34,555 bases of DNA from Bacteroidales bacterium (GTDB taxonomy: Bacteria > Bacteroidota > Bacteroidia > Bacteroidales > UBA4417). The first letter of the stretch is position 1. The number at the start of each line of letters is the position of its first letter. This document shows, in pieces, positions 26,215-34,555 of the stretch. Below the pieces are notes generated by a model. The model worked only from the letters and a program-made list of their open reading frames with translations, was not told the DNA's origin and made no database searches. Where the stretch lies: the NCBI GenBank assembly GCA_030654075.1, contig JAURYB010000058.1, positions 1-34,555 of the forward strand. The letters are read 5' to 3'. A program made the position numbers and the translations under genes.

Positions 26215-26784
26215 TTAAATTACGCCTCCGGTGTTATTTTCAAACATATCCGGTTTCTTTTTCATTATAGCACCAACAATTAAAGCAATTATGCCAGATA
26301 CAACAATGCTCCAGGCAGTACTTTTTAACACAGCAGATATGGTACCCATTTTTGCAGCCTGCTCATCTAATTTATCTAATTGCTCTGCAATCTGATCGTC
26401 TGACATTTTCCCTGCAAGGTAACTTTCCATCCAAGTTTTCTGAGCCTCCATAATTGCTTTATTATACTCAGGATCAACTATTTGAATAAACATATAGTTA
26501 AATAATTGATAAAGGATTACGGAGACAGAAAATGCAATAAAAGCGTAAAGGAATGCATCCCTGAAAGAAATATATCCCCCTATCATTGTCCTGTACTTTT
26601 TAAATAAAATCACTAAAATAACAATGGTAATAGCTAAACTTACCAGGAGCAGCAATATCGGCATCAGGATGCCCACAGGCTTTATATCACCTACATACAT
26701 GATTAAAAATACAACTATCGAAACAACTCCGATAATAAGGCCAGACTTAAGCGCTGAAATGAAAAGTGAGTTTTTTGTTTCCAT
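26215..26784 (-). CDS. DUF4199 membrane protein
   Basis: 189 aa with four hydrophobic spans: about 13-30, 37-60, 72-95 and 160-180. The pattern KKYRTMIGGYISFRDAFLYA then a FxQ-containing span and a long hydrophilic helical loop (AGKMSDDQIAEQLDKLDEQ) is typical of DUF4199. This family is commonly found just upstream of a DPM1-like GT2 in Bacteroidota, as here. Function unknown; a role alongside the glycosyltransferase is inferred from position only. First gene of the operon with a phylum-type -7 box 31 nt upstream. Confidence 0.88.
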   Translation of the reverse strand: METKNSLFISALKSGLIIGVVSIVVFLIMYVGDIKPVGILMPILLLLVSLAITIVILVILFKKYRTMIGGYISFRDAFLYAFIAFSVSVILYQLFNYMFIQIVDPEYNKAIMEAQKTWMESYLAGKMSDDQIAEQLDKLDEQAAKMGTISAVLKSTAWSIVVSGIIALIVGAIMKKKPDMFENNTGGVI

Positions 26785-26815
26785 ATTTCAAATAAATTAA
26801 TGGTTTGTTTAATTG

Positions 26816-26823
26816 CAAAGATA
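26816..26823 (-). promoter_or_regulatory. -7 box of the DUF4199-glycosyltransferase operon
   Basis: TATCTTTG on the minus strand matches TAnnTTTG, 31 nt upstream of the ATG at 26784. It is divergent from the SRP RNA promoter about 60 nt away. Confidence 0.45.
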
Positions 26824-26883
26824 AGAAAGTTGCGTAAAGACAATGAAAAATTTGAAAGATGTTTTTTTGAACATAAAAAGTAG

Positions 26884-26891
26884 TACTTTTG
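26884..26891 (+). promoter_or_regulatory. -7 box of the SRP RNA gene
   Basis: TACTTTTG, exact TAnnTTTG, ends 5 nt before the RNA's first paired base. A TTTG lies upstream at 26866-26869, but with 14 nt spacing, shorter than usual. Confidence 0.6.
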
Positions 26892-26895
26892 CAGA

Positions 26896-26993
26896 CGGGT
26901 AAGTCTTATACGACCAGCTCCTATTGAACTCCCCCAGGACAGGAATGTAGCAAGGGTAAATGGTTGAGCGGTGCGATATAAGTAGCTTACCCA
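26896..26993 (+). ncRNA. ffs: Signal recognition particle 4.5S-type RNA
   Basis: About 98 nt. Terminal stem GGGTAAG (26897-26903) pairs with CTTACCC (26986-26992). The apex has CCCCCAGGACAGGAATGTAG and CAAGGG, that is, ACA-GGAA-TGT with the GGAA tetraloop and the AGCA/CAGG symmetric loop that binds Ffh. It is followed by a T-run (26994-26999) serving as terminator. It has no Alu domain, as in the short bacterial form. It guides ribosomes making membrane proteins to the inner membrane with Ffh and FtsY. Confidence 0.93.
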
Positions 26994-27257
26994 TTTTTTA
27001 TGCCCTTTCCTCTCCTATTAGCATAGTGTTCATGATATTCCGAAATCAGAATTTCAACCGATCATTCTGAACTATATTTCTTTCCTGTACAAATTTATTC
27101 TCTTATAATTGTCAGCCTAAATAAGTAGTCTGACACAAGTTAAAAGATGGTAACTTTGCGTTTTGCTAATTCTCCGGAATGTAATTCTTTACAATTATTG
27201 TCTTTGGTAAAGCTAATTTTATTGAAGACGCAGGAAAATGAATTAAAATCTTCGAAT

Positions 27258-27878
27258 ATGGCTCTGCTTATTAAAATTTATCCCGACAATCCTAACGAAC
27301 GTCAGATGCGCACAGTTGTTGAGTGCCTTCGCGACGGAGGAATAATTGTATATCCAACTGATACTATTTATGGCATTGGCTGTGATATATTTAAAAGCAA
27401 GACTGTTGAAAAAATTTGTGACCTCAGGGGAATCAAACCCGGAAAAGCTATGTTTTCATTTATCTGTTCCGATGTAAGCCAGTTGTCTGATTATTGCAAA
27501 CCTTTGGATAATAATATCTTCAGGGCTATGAAAGCTAACCTCCCAGGCCCTTTCACTTTCATTCTTAATGCCAGTAATAACGTACCTAGGCATATTCAGA
27601 GCAAACGTAAAACAGTTGGGATACGAATCCCCGATAATCCAATAACACTTGAAATTGTTCGGCTATTAGGAAATCCGATTATGTCAACTTCTGTTCATGA
27701 TGATGACGACATTCTTGAATACACAACAGACCCTGAGTTGATTTATGAGAAATTTGCCAATAATGTTGATTTAGTCATTGATGCGGGTATAGGAGGAAAT
27801 ATTCCATCTACAGTGCTTGATTGTACAGATGGCGAGGTCAATATTATACGTGAAGGAAAAGGTATTCTGAGGTTTTAG
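27258..27878 (+). CDS. Sua5/YrdC/YciO-type protein (threonylcarbamoyl-AMP synthase family)
   Basis: The ATG at 27258 gives 206 aa starting MALLIKIYPDNPNERQM, matching the family; an earlier ATG at 27147 would add 37 unrelated residues. The YrdC fold is evident: GGIIVYPTDTIYGIGCDI, a Lys/Arg-containing LRGIKPGKAMFSFICSD, LPGPFTFILNAS and TVGIRIPDNP, then STVLDCTDG near the end. The sequence resembles the YciO subgroup rather than TsaC itself (FSFICSDVSQLSDY replaces the TsaC KRxxxKPL pattern). In TsaC/Sua5 the reaction makes threonylcarbamoyl-AMP for t6A37 of tRNA; YciO proteins keep part of this chemistry, but their tRNA role is unsettled. Stands alone between SRP RNA and tRNA-Lys. Confidence 0.9.
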   Translation: MALLIKIYPDNPNERQMRTVVECLRDGGIIVYPTDTIYGIGCDIFKSKTVEKICDLRGIKPGKAMFSFICSDVSQLSDYCKPLDNNIFRAMKANLPGPFTFILNASNNVPRHIQSKRKTVGIRIPDNPITLEIVRLLGNPIMSTSVHDDDDILEYTTDPELIYEKFANNVDLVIDAGIGGNIPSTVLDCTDGEVNIIREGKGILRF

Positions 27879-28045
27879 GAAGTTCTGGAATAAGAAATAC
27901 TCTGAAATGGGTGTTTTAAATATTGCTTTCATGCAGTGAAACCCCCAATAATTAGCATAAAAGGCTAGCAAACGCTGGAATAATCAGATAACCGAAAATG
28001 TAAATATCTGAATTCCAATGACAAGAAAATTATTTTCATATAAAG

Positions 28046-28075
28046 TTGCAGAATTGGAGGAAAGATGTACCTTTG
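28046..28075 (+). promoter_or_regulatory. Promoter of tRNA-Lys
   Basis: -33 TTG (28046-28048), 19 nt, -7 TACCTTTG (28068-28075). This is a strong match to the Bacteroidota consensus, 21 nt before the mature tRNA. Confidence 0.7.
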
Positions 28076-28096
28076 CACCCTCCAAATAACAAAAAT

Positions 28097-28169
28097 GATT
28101 CGCTAGCTCAGCAGGTAGAGCACATCCCTTTTAAGGATGGGGTCTTGGGTTCGAATCCCAAGCGGATCA
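28097..28169 (+). tRNA. tRNA-Lys(TTT)
   Basis: 73 nt cloverleaf. Acceptor GATTCGC pairs with GCGGATC (one G-U); D-arm GCTCAGCAGGTAGAGC; anticodon arm CATCC-CTTTTAA-GGATG with anticodon TTT; T-arm TTGGG-TTCGAAT-CCCAA. The discriminator is A at 28169. The 3' CCA is not encoded, as is common in this phylum. Confidence 0.97.
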
Positions 28170-28181
28170 CTTTTAAAATAC

Positions 28182-28220
28182 AAAACCGACTGATAACTAA
28201 TATGTTACAGTCGGTTTTTT
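28182..28220 (+). terminator. Terminator after tRNA-Lys
   Basis: Stem AAAACCGACTG (28182-28192) / CAGTCGGTTTT (28208-28218), extended by TAAC / GTTA within the loop, followed by a T-run. Confidence 0.8.
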
Positions 28221-28399
28221 CTTATCACATACAAATTCACATACTATTTCTGACATTACTAATAAACCAGTCTTTCTAAATATTACTATGTTAGTTAGAA
28301 TTAACATAATTAGTTCAGGAATGACTAACCCACTAAAAACCTGAATTTAAGTTTTATTGAGTCCGAAATATCAAAAAGACATATAGTGGAACTTACCGT

Positions 28400-30169
28400 T
28401 TAATACTCAAAGGCGCCTCTATCAGGAGCCGAAGCCTTGAATGGTAAGCCAACATTAATACCTGTATTTATTGCAGGTGAACCTGTTTGTAAATGAAAAT
28501 CAGTTGTAGAAACAAATAATGGATTTGCAATAAGATTATTGCTTATATATTGGTGTGTTGGTGTAGATTGATAATAATAAATTACATTATTTGCTCCTGC
28601 AGAACCGTTATTGTAAAACAAATTATTTCTCATGTAAACTATATCGGTTTTGAGAGTTCCGGCAGTATATGCAAATACAATGGGTCTCAGTCCGAAACCA
28701 TAAATTATATTGTTTTGAAATCTCAAATTGGTCACAGTTCCATTAGAAAAACCACAAATTCCATAGGCGCTCTTACCATAACCTGCTCCGATTATTGTAT
28801 TATTGGAAACATAAATGTTTTTGTAAGTACCATTTGATGATCCCATCAGATAAACACCCCAACCTTCAGCCTTATCGGCCCTGCCTATATTTGAAAAAAC
28901 ATTATTTTGAATAGAAATGGAATCATAAGTTATGGCCGTTGAAGTTCCAGATGCAAGTGAAACCCCTGATGCAACATTTTTAAACGTATTGTTCTTTATT
29001 GTGACACCATAGCTCCAACCCTCAAGAGTAAGGCCATAACTTCTGCTTCCAGAAACTAAAGCTGGTAATGAAAAGATGTTATTACGGATAATAGCGCCGT
29101 AAGCTAATTTTTGCTTAAAAATATATGGTAAATCACAAACTCCACTGATACTATTGTTGTAAAGTTGGCATTCTCCAAAATTCCATCTTATCTCTAATGC
29201 AAAATTCCAATAACTTCCTAGTGGATTTCCCTTTGTAAAAGTATTATCATGAATTTTCCAGCATCTGTTTGATTGAGCTGCAACCAAGTCTCCACCAATA
29301 CCACAAATACGGGTAGTCTGTTTCATAACACAATTATAAACCTCAAATCCGTCCTGTCCTGAAAACCATAATCCCTGAAAGTTCGAAGTTGCAGCTGCTC
29401 CTGGATAAGAAGTACAGTTGCTTACTGTATTATCATGAAAACTATTGCCAGTACAATATGTGGTGGGTTCAATATAAGATTCAAAAAGAACGTTATAAAA
29501 TGCAGCTGGGCTATGCAAGAAATCCTTGAAATCACATTTATATATTGATACATTATTCCTCCGATTTACCGAAATCCCTCTCATGCCTGCTAACGTCATT
29601 CCATCAAATCCTATTCCTGATATATGTTGATTACCATTGGTTATTGACGAAGAATATAATCTAATTGTTCCATCCTGACTATAGGAAATGGCACTCTTAT
29701 AATCTGACTTTATAATTGTTAAAGCAGCTCCTTCTCCTTCGATAGAAACTCCGACAGCAAGATTACATATTTTGTGTTCTAAATAAGTGCCTGCCTTAAT
29801 ATGGATTATACTTCCGGGGGTGGTTACCTTTGAACTTGCATAATATAGCGTTTTCCATGGATGTGTAATATCACCTGTGGCTACGTCACTGCCATTTGTT
29901 GAAATATAATATGTCATGGCCCCTGCTTTCAGAGAACTGTCATTTGCTATGGTACTGCTGGCAGCTGGTATTAATTCAATATCTTTTTTACATGAAGAAA
30001 GCAGGATTATTCCCAGTGCGCATAATGTAACTATATTTGAAATCCCTGATTTAAAGTATAATCTGTTGTTGAGCTTTTTTTTCTTGTAAGATGGCTTTAA
30101 AACTTCGGAATTTTCAGTGAATTTAATTGATAGGGTTTCTATCACTATATTTTCTTTTCTAGTTTTCAT
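28400..30169 (-). CDS. Right-handed beta-helix (PbH1/DUF1565-like) lipoprotein
   Basis: 589 aa. Residues 43-60 (SNIVTLCALGIILLSSC) form a lipoprotein signal with Cys at about 60, preceded by an unusually long, basic 42-residue N-terminal region with no alternative ATG. The mature part begins after a Ser/Thr-rich stretch: YYISTNGSDVATGD, HPWKTLYYA, TPGSIIHIKAGTYLEH, then about ten parallel beta-helix coils of the type xxISIQNNVFSNIG, ending in DRGAFEY, a frequent C-terminus in these proteins. Such proteins usually bind or cleave polysaccharides; no catalytic residues can be assigned, so a lyase or adhesin role is open. It stands alone, flanked on the upstream side by a long non-coding stretch. 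Confidence 0.88.
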   Translation of the reverse strand: MKTRKENIVIETLSIKFTENSEVLKPSYKKKKLNNRLYFKSGISNIVTLCALGIILLSSCKKDIELIPAASSTIANDSSLKAGAMTYYISTNGSDVATGDITHPWKTLYYASSKVTTPGSIIHIKAGTYLEHKICNLAVGVSIEGEGAALTIIKSDYKSAISYSQDGTIRLYSSSITNGNQHISGIGFDGMTLAGMRGISVNRRNNVSIYKCDFKDFLHSPAAFYNVLFESYIEPTTYCTGNSFHDNTVSNCTSYPGAAATSNFQGLWFSGQDGFEVYNCVMKQTTRICGIGGDLVAAQSNRCWKIHDNTFTKGNPLGSYWNFALEIRWNFGECQLYNNSISGVCDLPYIFKQKLAYGAIIRNNIFSLPALVSGSRSYGLTLEGWSYGVTIKNNTFKNVASGVSLASGTSTAITYDSISIQNNVFSNIGRADKAEGWGVYLMGSSNGTYKNIYVSNNTIIGAGYGKSAYGICGFSNGTVTNLRFQNNIIYGFGLRPIVFAYTAGTLKTDIVYMRNNLFYNNGSAGANNVIYYYQSTPTHQYISNNLIANPLFVSTTDFHLQTGSPAINTGINVGLPFKASAPDRGAFEY

Positions 30170-31528
30170 AGAATATATGTTTTTTTGATTAGATTATGAA
30201 GAGAGTTGATTTTGAATCAGGAAATGCCACAATCATATTGGTAGGTTAGATTTATTTTAAATCAGACACCTAAAGGCATTATCATCATATGTTCCTGAGA
30301 CTGGTAGTATGCCAGTTTGTGGACTGTATTATTACACAACCAATAAGGGTAATTATCTTAATTATTTATATAATCTGAATAGATATAGGATGAAGAAATG
30401 ACAGGAATCCGTACCATGAACCTATTACGAAACAGAAAGATTATTGCTGCTGAAAAAGGCTCATAATATTCTATAAGAGGGTAATTCTTAAGCATAAAAT
30501 TTCCAGCACTGCCCCTAAAGGGAACAATTAATTGATAATGAGCAAGATGTAAATCAGACAAATCTCTGTCAGGAAAAACAATGATTTTAACCAGACCAAA
30601 TCGGTTATATAAAATAATTAAGAGTTATCTTAAAGAAGAGCCATAGATTAATGATATTTTTTTTGAACATTTTTTTTGAATTGAATTTTGCTCAATTTCA
30701 AACTGGATATATTTCCAGTTTTCACTTTTAGCTTTTTCTGAAATTGATGCTGGTAAATAGTACTACAAGAATGGACGGAAGTAGAACAAACTGGCACGAA
30801 ACCAGGAGCTGGAATAAATTGATGGAATTCATAGATGCATCCAGCAATTTTGCTCTTTAATGAGCCAAATGTATTGAGATAAAATTTGAAATAGGTTAGT
30901 ATCTTCCAGAAAATTTTGAAATTAAATAAGAATTGACCTAAAATTGTAATGTATAATATTGTAATTCAATAAGATAAAAAGCAATCCTAATTGCTTTAAT
31001 AATTCGCAATAATACCAAAAGGCAGTAAATTTATTTTACAATAAATGCATTTCTTAAATCAGCTAATCTCATTCTATAAGCTTAAAGGTCAAGATATTTT
31101 TTTCTGTAATTATTTATTGTTAAAGCAATGCATTCGGAATTACCAGATAAGTTGGAGCAATTAGATTTGAATAATTTTTGGGGAAATATGACAAAATAAA
31201 ACATTAAGCCAATGAAACAAATTCATGACCCGTTTAAGGTATAGTTTTAAGGTATATGTACCGACCCGAAGTATAATTATCCTGGATAAATTCCGATACA
31301 AGGAAGAATGCATTAAAGCACTATTGCTTTAACGTAATTAACTTTAGAGTTTTCAAAATTCCAGGTCCCAGGCACTTTGGGGAAAATTTTAGCGCAAATA
31401 ATTAGCAATCACCTGTAAATGTATGCTTTACAGAGTAATTTAGCATTAGTAAACTGTGGATGTACGTTTGTTACTTTACAAAAACAGAAACTCCACAATA
31501 TCAATCTCTACAGTTTGAATAAACTAGA
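30170..31528. other. Long region without a confident gene
   Basis: About 1.36 kb, AT-rich. A minus-strand frame at 30358-30624 is open for 88 codons and protein-like but has no ATG near its start. A 38-codon plus-strand frame at about 30747-30860 begins MLVNSTTRMDGSR and is probably chance. No tRNA, repeat array or mobile element recognised. The rest holds nothing I can identify; the promoter of the beta-helix gene should lie at its left end but no consensus box is seen. Confidence 0.5.
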
Positions 31529-31765
31529 TTAATTTATTCCTGATTCTTTCATTTCCGATGCCTCTGGTTTAGCTTTCTCAAAATGTTCACTAATGTTGTC
31601 TACAAATTCATTGAATTTGTTCTTCAATGATTCGGTTGTGTCTTTACTTTTCTTTGTGATTTTTTTTCTTGTTTCGGTTCCTTTATCAGGGGCGAATAAT
31701 ACACCCAGTAGTGCACCTACAGCAACTCCGGCAAGTGCTCCAATAACAACATTAACTTTGCTCAT
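31529..31765 (-). CDS. YtxH domain protein
   Basis: 78 aa. The N-terminal segment NVVIGALAGVAVGALLGVLFAP is the single glycine-rich membrane span of YtxH proteins, followed by DKGTETRKKITKKSKDTTES and a charged, probably helical tail. Family members are linked to general stress in Gram-positives and are common small membrane proteins in Bacteroidota; the molecular role is unknown. Monocistronic; the 420 nt to the next gene hold no other gene I can support. Confidence 0.88.
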   Translation of the reverse strand: MSKVNVVIGALAGVAVGALLGVLFAPDKGTETRKKITKKSKDTTESLKNKFNEFVDNISEHFEKAKPEASEMKESGIN

Positions 31766-32185
31766 AGCTATTAAGATTAAATGGTTATAAATAAGTTAAT
31801 TAGGGTTAGTTTATGGTATGCAATATATAGCAACAATAGCCTCTTTTGTTTAATTGAAAATTAGTCAGTAATTCATTAAGGTTTATGCTGCTCCTTTTTA
31901 GCGTTTTTTTTAGTAGAAAGTTTCTCAACTGATCTTTATTTTTTTTCGCTTACTTAACAATAAACATAATCTTGGAAATACAAACTCTCGTTACAAAACT
32001 GAACATAAAGTTACAAAATTTAAAGGTAAAATGTTCTAGTAAAGAAATAACATAATCATTTACAGAATTCCGCCTAACAATCAGTATATCATTTATTTAA
32101 AAATTTTAATTATCCCGAACCTAAAATAATTATTAATTTGCCTATTACTTTCTTACCAGAAAGCTATTAAATTAAAACCACAGCC
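31766..32185. other. Intergenic region between divergent genes
   Basis: About 420 nt between the divergent YtxH and 128-aa genes. AT-rich, with no ORF, RNA or clear repeat. A weak TTAATTTG-like box precedes the gene at 32186 but does not meet the consensus. Confidence 0.4.
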
Positions 32186-32572
32186 ATGAATACCAATAAT
32201 TATCCCGTTCAGAATTCAGCATCATTGATGCCAGGTTCAAATCAGAAAAATTTCAGGTTTTCATTTTCGTCATTTCAAAAGGCGATCAGGTCTAATTCCG
32301 AAGCGCGGAAACAAATCGAAGATATAGTAGATTTAGGCTTGTTTGATTTTATGCTTCGCCAAAATACGATATTTATTCAAGCAGTCCGGGAGAAAGCGGA
32401 AGCAGAAACTATTGAGTTGACGATGAGGTTTGCTTATGGCATAGATGACTACCAGAAATTAAAAAAAATGATTCATAGAAACCGTATAATCCGCACATTG
32501 GCTATAATGGACTTAAGAGCTAATCTGGCATTGATTAATAAATTTAACCATTTTATCGTGGCTACTGATTAA
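32186..32572 (+). CDS. Hypothetical protein, 128 aa
   Basis: No family recognised. No signal peptide or membrane span. The first about 30 residues are polar and probably disordered (MNTNNYPVQNSASLMPG). Residues about 35-125 look alpha-helical with regularly spaced Arg, Ile and Leu (SEARKQIEDIVDLGLFDFML, then VREKAEAETIELTMRF and KMIHRNRIIRTLAIMDLRANL). It is therefore probably cytoplasmic and oligomeric. A good terminator follows, and codon use resembles its neighbours. Positive charge could suggest nucleic acid or partner binding, which is speculation. Confidence 0.75.
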   Translation: MNTNNYPVQNSASLMPGSNQKNFRFSFSSFQKAIRSNSEARKQIEDIVDLGLFDFMLRQNTIFIQAVREKAEAETIELTMRFAYGIDDYQKLKKMIHRNRIIRTLAIMDLRANLALINKFNHFIVATD

Positions 32573-32611
32573 ACAAACCGAAGTGATTAAAATAAATCAT
32601 TAATTCTTATC

Positions 32612-32648
32612 ACACTAACTGCTGTCTGGCACTGTTGGTGTTTTTTTT
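32612..32648 (+). terminator. Terminator after the 128-aa gene
   Basis: Stem ACACTAAC (32612-32619) / GTTGGTGT (32634-32641), one G-U pair, followed by eight T residues. Confidence 0.65.
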
Positions 32649-32786
32649 ATTTTTTTCCTGTAATATTATCCTTTTACGATGTACTAGCTATTACTTATGT
32701 TTAGGTGGAAAATCATAATTGTCTTTTAAGCAATAAGAATAGCCGCCAACTAAAACACTGAATGTCAGATTATTTTTTATTTACAG

Positions 32787-32817
32787 TTTCAATTCCAGTA
32801 AATATAAGCTATATTTG
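32787..32817 (+). promoter_or_regulatory. Promoter of the 90-aa TPR-like gene
   Basis: -33 TTTC (32787-32790), 19 nt, -7 TATATTTG (32810-32817). It fits TAnnTTTG well, 20 nt before the ATG at 32838. Confidence 0.5.
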
Positions 32818-32837
32818 TATAAAATAGAAACTGCATT

Positions 32838-33110
32838 ATGGAACAAGATAATTCAGTATCCCCGATAAACCGGACAAAAAGTGACTTTGCGGAGTTTATG
32901 CAACGAGGGGATGATTTTTTTAAAATACAGCTTCTCAGGCAAGCATTAACCTGGTATAATAAAGCCTTAAGCCTCGATAGTGAAGATAAAAAAGTAAAAT
33001 CCCACATTTCAGAATGCGAGAGGTTGATCGCATTCGAAAATAAAGTTGTATATACTCTTATCTCAGTTGCTTCGGTTTCAATCCTGCTTTATCTGTTATT
33101 CATCAAATAA
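32838..33110 (+). CDS. Small TPR-like protein with C-terminal membrane anchor
   Basis: 90 aa. Residues about 20-62 form one TPR-like helix pair (RGDDFFKIQLLRQALTWYNK then ALSLDSEDKKVKSHISECER), and the last about 20 residues (YTLISVASVSILLYLLFIK) are a single hydrophobic span with a basic end, so it is a tail-anchored protein with the TPR facing the cytoplasm. One TPR cannot usually fold alone, so partners or self-association are likely. Single gene with its own promoter. No known family assigned. Confidence 0.8.
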   Translation: MEQDNSVSPINRTKSDFAEFMQRGDDFFKIQLLRQALTWYNKALSLDSEDKKVKSHISECERLIAFENKVVYTLISVASVSILLYLLFIK

Positions 33111-33165
33111 CTATATCAGCCAATTGATATTATTATTATCAGTTATTAACCACCAACGAAAAGTG

Positions 33166-33978
33166 CTATTTCTTAAATAAATCTGTAAGGAAGTTTTTCA
33201 TTTCTATCCATGATGCTTTATCAGCCGCCTCATTATATTCAATAGGCATATTAAATTGCTTACCTGTTTTGCTGGCATCAGGATTAGTAAATGCATGGGT
33301 GGCATCAGGATATACTTTGAATATATAATCAGCGCCAATAGAATCAAGAGAATGCCTGAAATCGGCTACATCTTTTTCTGATACAAACTTGTCATTACCT
33401 CCATGGCAAACCAATATTTTAGCTTTTAACAAATCCCTGTTCGCCGGCACTCCCGTTAGTCCACCATGAAAACTTACCACTCCTTTGAGGTTAGTACCCA
33501 GTTTAGCACAATTAAGAACAATGGAACCACCAAAACAATAACCAATGGCTGCCATATTGGTTACATCAGTCTGTTTGAATTCTTTAACTTTGTTAAGTGC
33601 AGCTACCAGGCGGATTTTAGCCAGTTGGGGATTTTTATAGAATGGGGCAGCCAATTCCTGGGCTTTCTGTGGACTTGAAGCTGTTATTCCATCACCATAC
33701 ATATCAATAGCCATTGCTATATAACCCAGCCCGGCTAATTGGCGTGCACGGTTTTTGCTATAATCATTCAAACCCCACCATTCATGAACAACTAATATAG
33801 CGGGACGTTTACCAGGTTTGCTCTCATCATAAACAACAAATCCTTTTAAGGCAACACCGTCAGCCATATAAGTAACTACTTCTTCTTTTAGCATGGGTTT
33901 AGCTTTGATAGGAACAAAAGATATACTTGCAACTATTATAGCAAACGGAGCTATTATGTAAAAAAAAATGTTTTTCAT
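33166..33978 (-). CDS. Exported dienelactone hydrolase family protein
   Basis: 270 aa, alpha/beta-hydrolase. The signal peptide is residues about 1-26 (MKNIFFYIIAPFAIIVASIS, ending PIKAKP). Family pattern: RPAILVVHEWWGLNDYSKNR for the oxyanion region, GYIAMAIDMYGDG, nucleophile elbow AIGYCFGGSIVLNCA with Cys in place of Ser, Asp in CHGGNDKFVS, and His in DATHAFTNP, completing the Cys-Asp-His triad of the dienelactone hydrolases. Substrate unknown; exported members in Bacteroidota are mostly uncharacterised and are probably not part of aromatic degradation. The gene stands alone, with no partner beside it. Confidence 0.92.
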   Translation of the reverse strand: MKNIFFYIIAPFAIIVASISFVPIKAKPMLKEEVVTYMADGVALKGFVVYDESKPGKRPAILVVHEWWGLNDYSKNRARQLAGLGYIAMAIDMYGDGITASSPQKAQELAAPFYKNPQLAKIRLVAALNKVKEFKQTDVTNMAAIGYCFGGSIVLNCAKLGTNLKGVVSFHGGLTGVPANRDLLKAKILVCHGGNDKFVSEKDVADFRHSLDSIGADYIFKVYPDATHAFTNPDASKTGKQFNMPIEYNEAADKASWIEMKNFLTDLFKK

Positions 33979-34555
33979 AGTATATCTATTTTCGTTTTAT
34001 TTATTGGAAAACAAATCCATTTTGAAAAAGTTCAGAAAAAAAACAGGATTACCATATATAATTACTCCTGATCTATTAATCTCGAACTAAAGTATGGATT
34101 CAAAGCTTGCACACAGGCATCAATTGTAAAATTGCTTTTAAAATATGCATTTTCAAACAGAATAGAAGCAAGAATCACTATAAGTCATTTAGAAAATGAA
34201 TTATCGGTTTTCAAATAAACACTTAATAATAAGGGATGGGAACAAAAAACCGAAAAATGACATTTGATGTTTCGCTAATTTGGAATAATAGCGGTTCAAA
34301 ATGGGACTGTTTTTTTTATCAAAAAACAGGCTAATATGAGGTATACTTATGATTATATGTGTATTACAAAAAAAGGCATGGAATTTGGAATGATTTGGAT
34401 GTGTCTATTTACAAAGTTTTAATTCGTACCGTAATCTTCTTACAAACGTACAAACTTTAAAAGAAACACAAACTACACTAACTCTCCCCTACTTCTCTGT
34501 CTTGTTTACGCAAATCATATTTTAAACATGATTACATATCACCATTTATGATACG
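33979..34555. other. Right-end non-coding stretch
   Basis: About 580 nt, AT-rich, with no ORF of note, no RNA gene and no repeat that I can see. It reaches the window edge, so it may belong to an upstream region of the hydrolase gene or to a neighbour outside. Confidence 0.4.

Noticed and set aside
27147..27257. Upstream start for the YciO-like protein
   Set aside because: The 37 extra residues do not resemble the family; the ATG at 27258 fits family length.
30747..30860. Small plus-strand ORF of 38 codons
   Set aside because: No promoter, no recognisable motif and short enough to arise by chance.

Overview
The window looks like chromosomal DNA from a Bacteroidota (Bacteroidetes) bacterium. 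It is AT-rich, most genes lack an obvious Shine-Dalgarno sequence, and several upstream regions carry the phylum-type promoter (-33 TTTG or TTG, -7 TAnnTTTG). The gene content agrees: type III glutamine synthetase, DUF4199 and DUF4831 family proteins, a YtxH protein, FKBP lipoprotein-type foldases and SPII lipoproteins. No plasmid, phage or complete insertion sequence is visible. The order cannot be fixed from this sequence alone.

Left end (1-7267, all minus strand): an unusual, apparently co-transcribed cluster of envelope proteins. It holds a small membrane protein followed by two tandem copies of a module (WG-repeat lipoprotein plus an exported protein), and then a third exported protein that runs off the window. 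The three exported proteins share one N-terminal domain but have three different C-terminal domains: a 'YLVVVAE'-ending domain, an SH3b-like domain and a TonB C-terminal domain. A 56-58 nt non-coding repeat, which can fold into small hairpins, lies just upstream of the membrane protein and of each WG lipoprotein. This is the most novel part of the window.

Next (7508-10391) comes a TPR/YwqK-like exported protein whose N-terminus overlaps a small inverted-repeat element, then a gene-poor stretch with a probable broken gene. From 10392 to 16802 there is a three-domain FKBP isomerase, a small lipoprotein and a likely operon of CPA2 antiporter/USP, RarA and KdsA. From 16974 to 22738 (minus) lie a Yip1-like membrane protein, a DUF4831 protein, GSIII glutamine synthetase and a sodium/solute symporter.

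From 22786 to 26784 (minus) is an envelope-glycan operon: DUF4199 protein, DPM1-like GT2, GT4, GmhA and GmhB. With KdsA it points to a heptose/Kdo-containing lipopolysaccharide core; HldE and KdsB/KdtA are not in the window. The 4.5S SRP RNA, a YciO-type Sua5/YrdC protein and tRNA-Lys(TTT) follow. The right end is sparse: a beta-helix surface lipoprotein, a 1.36 kb non-coding stretch, a YtxH protein, two small genes of unknown function and a secreted dienelactone-hydrolase-like enzyme.
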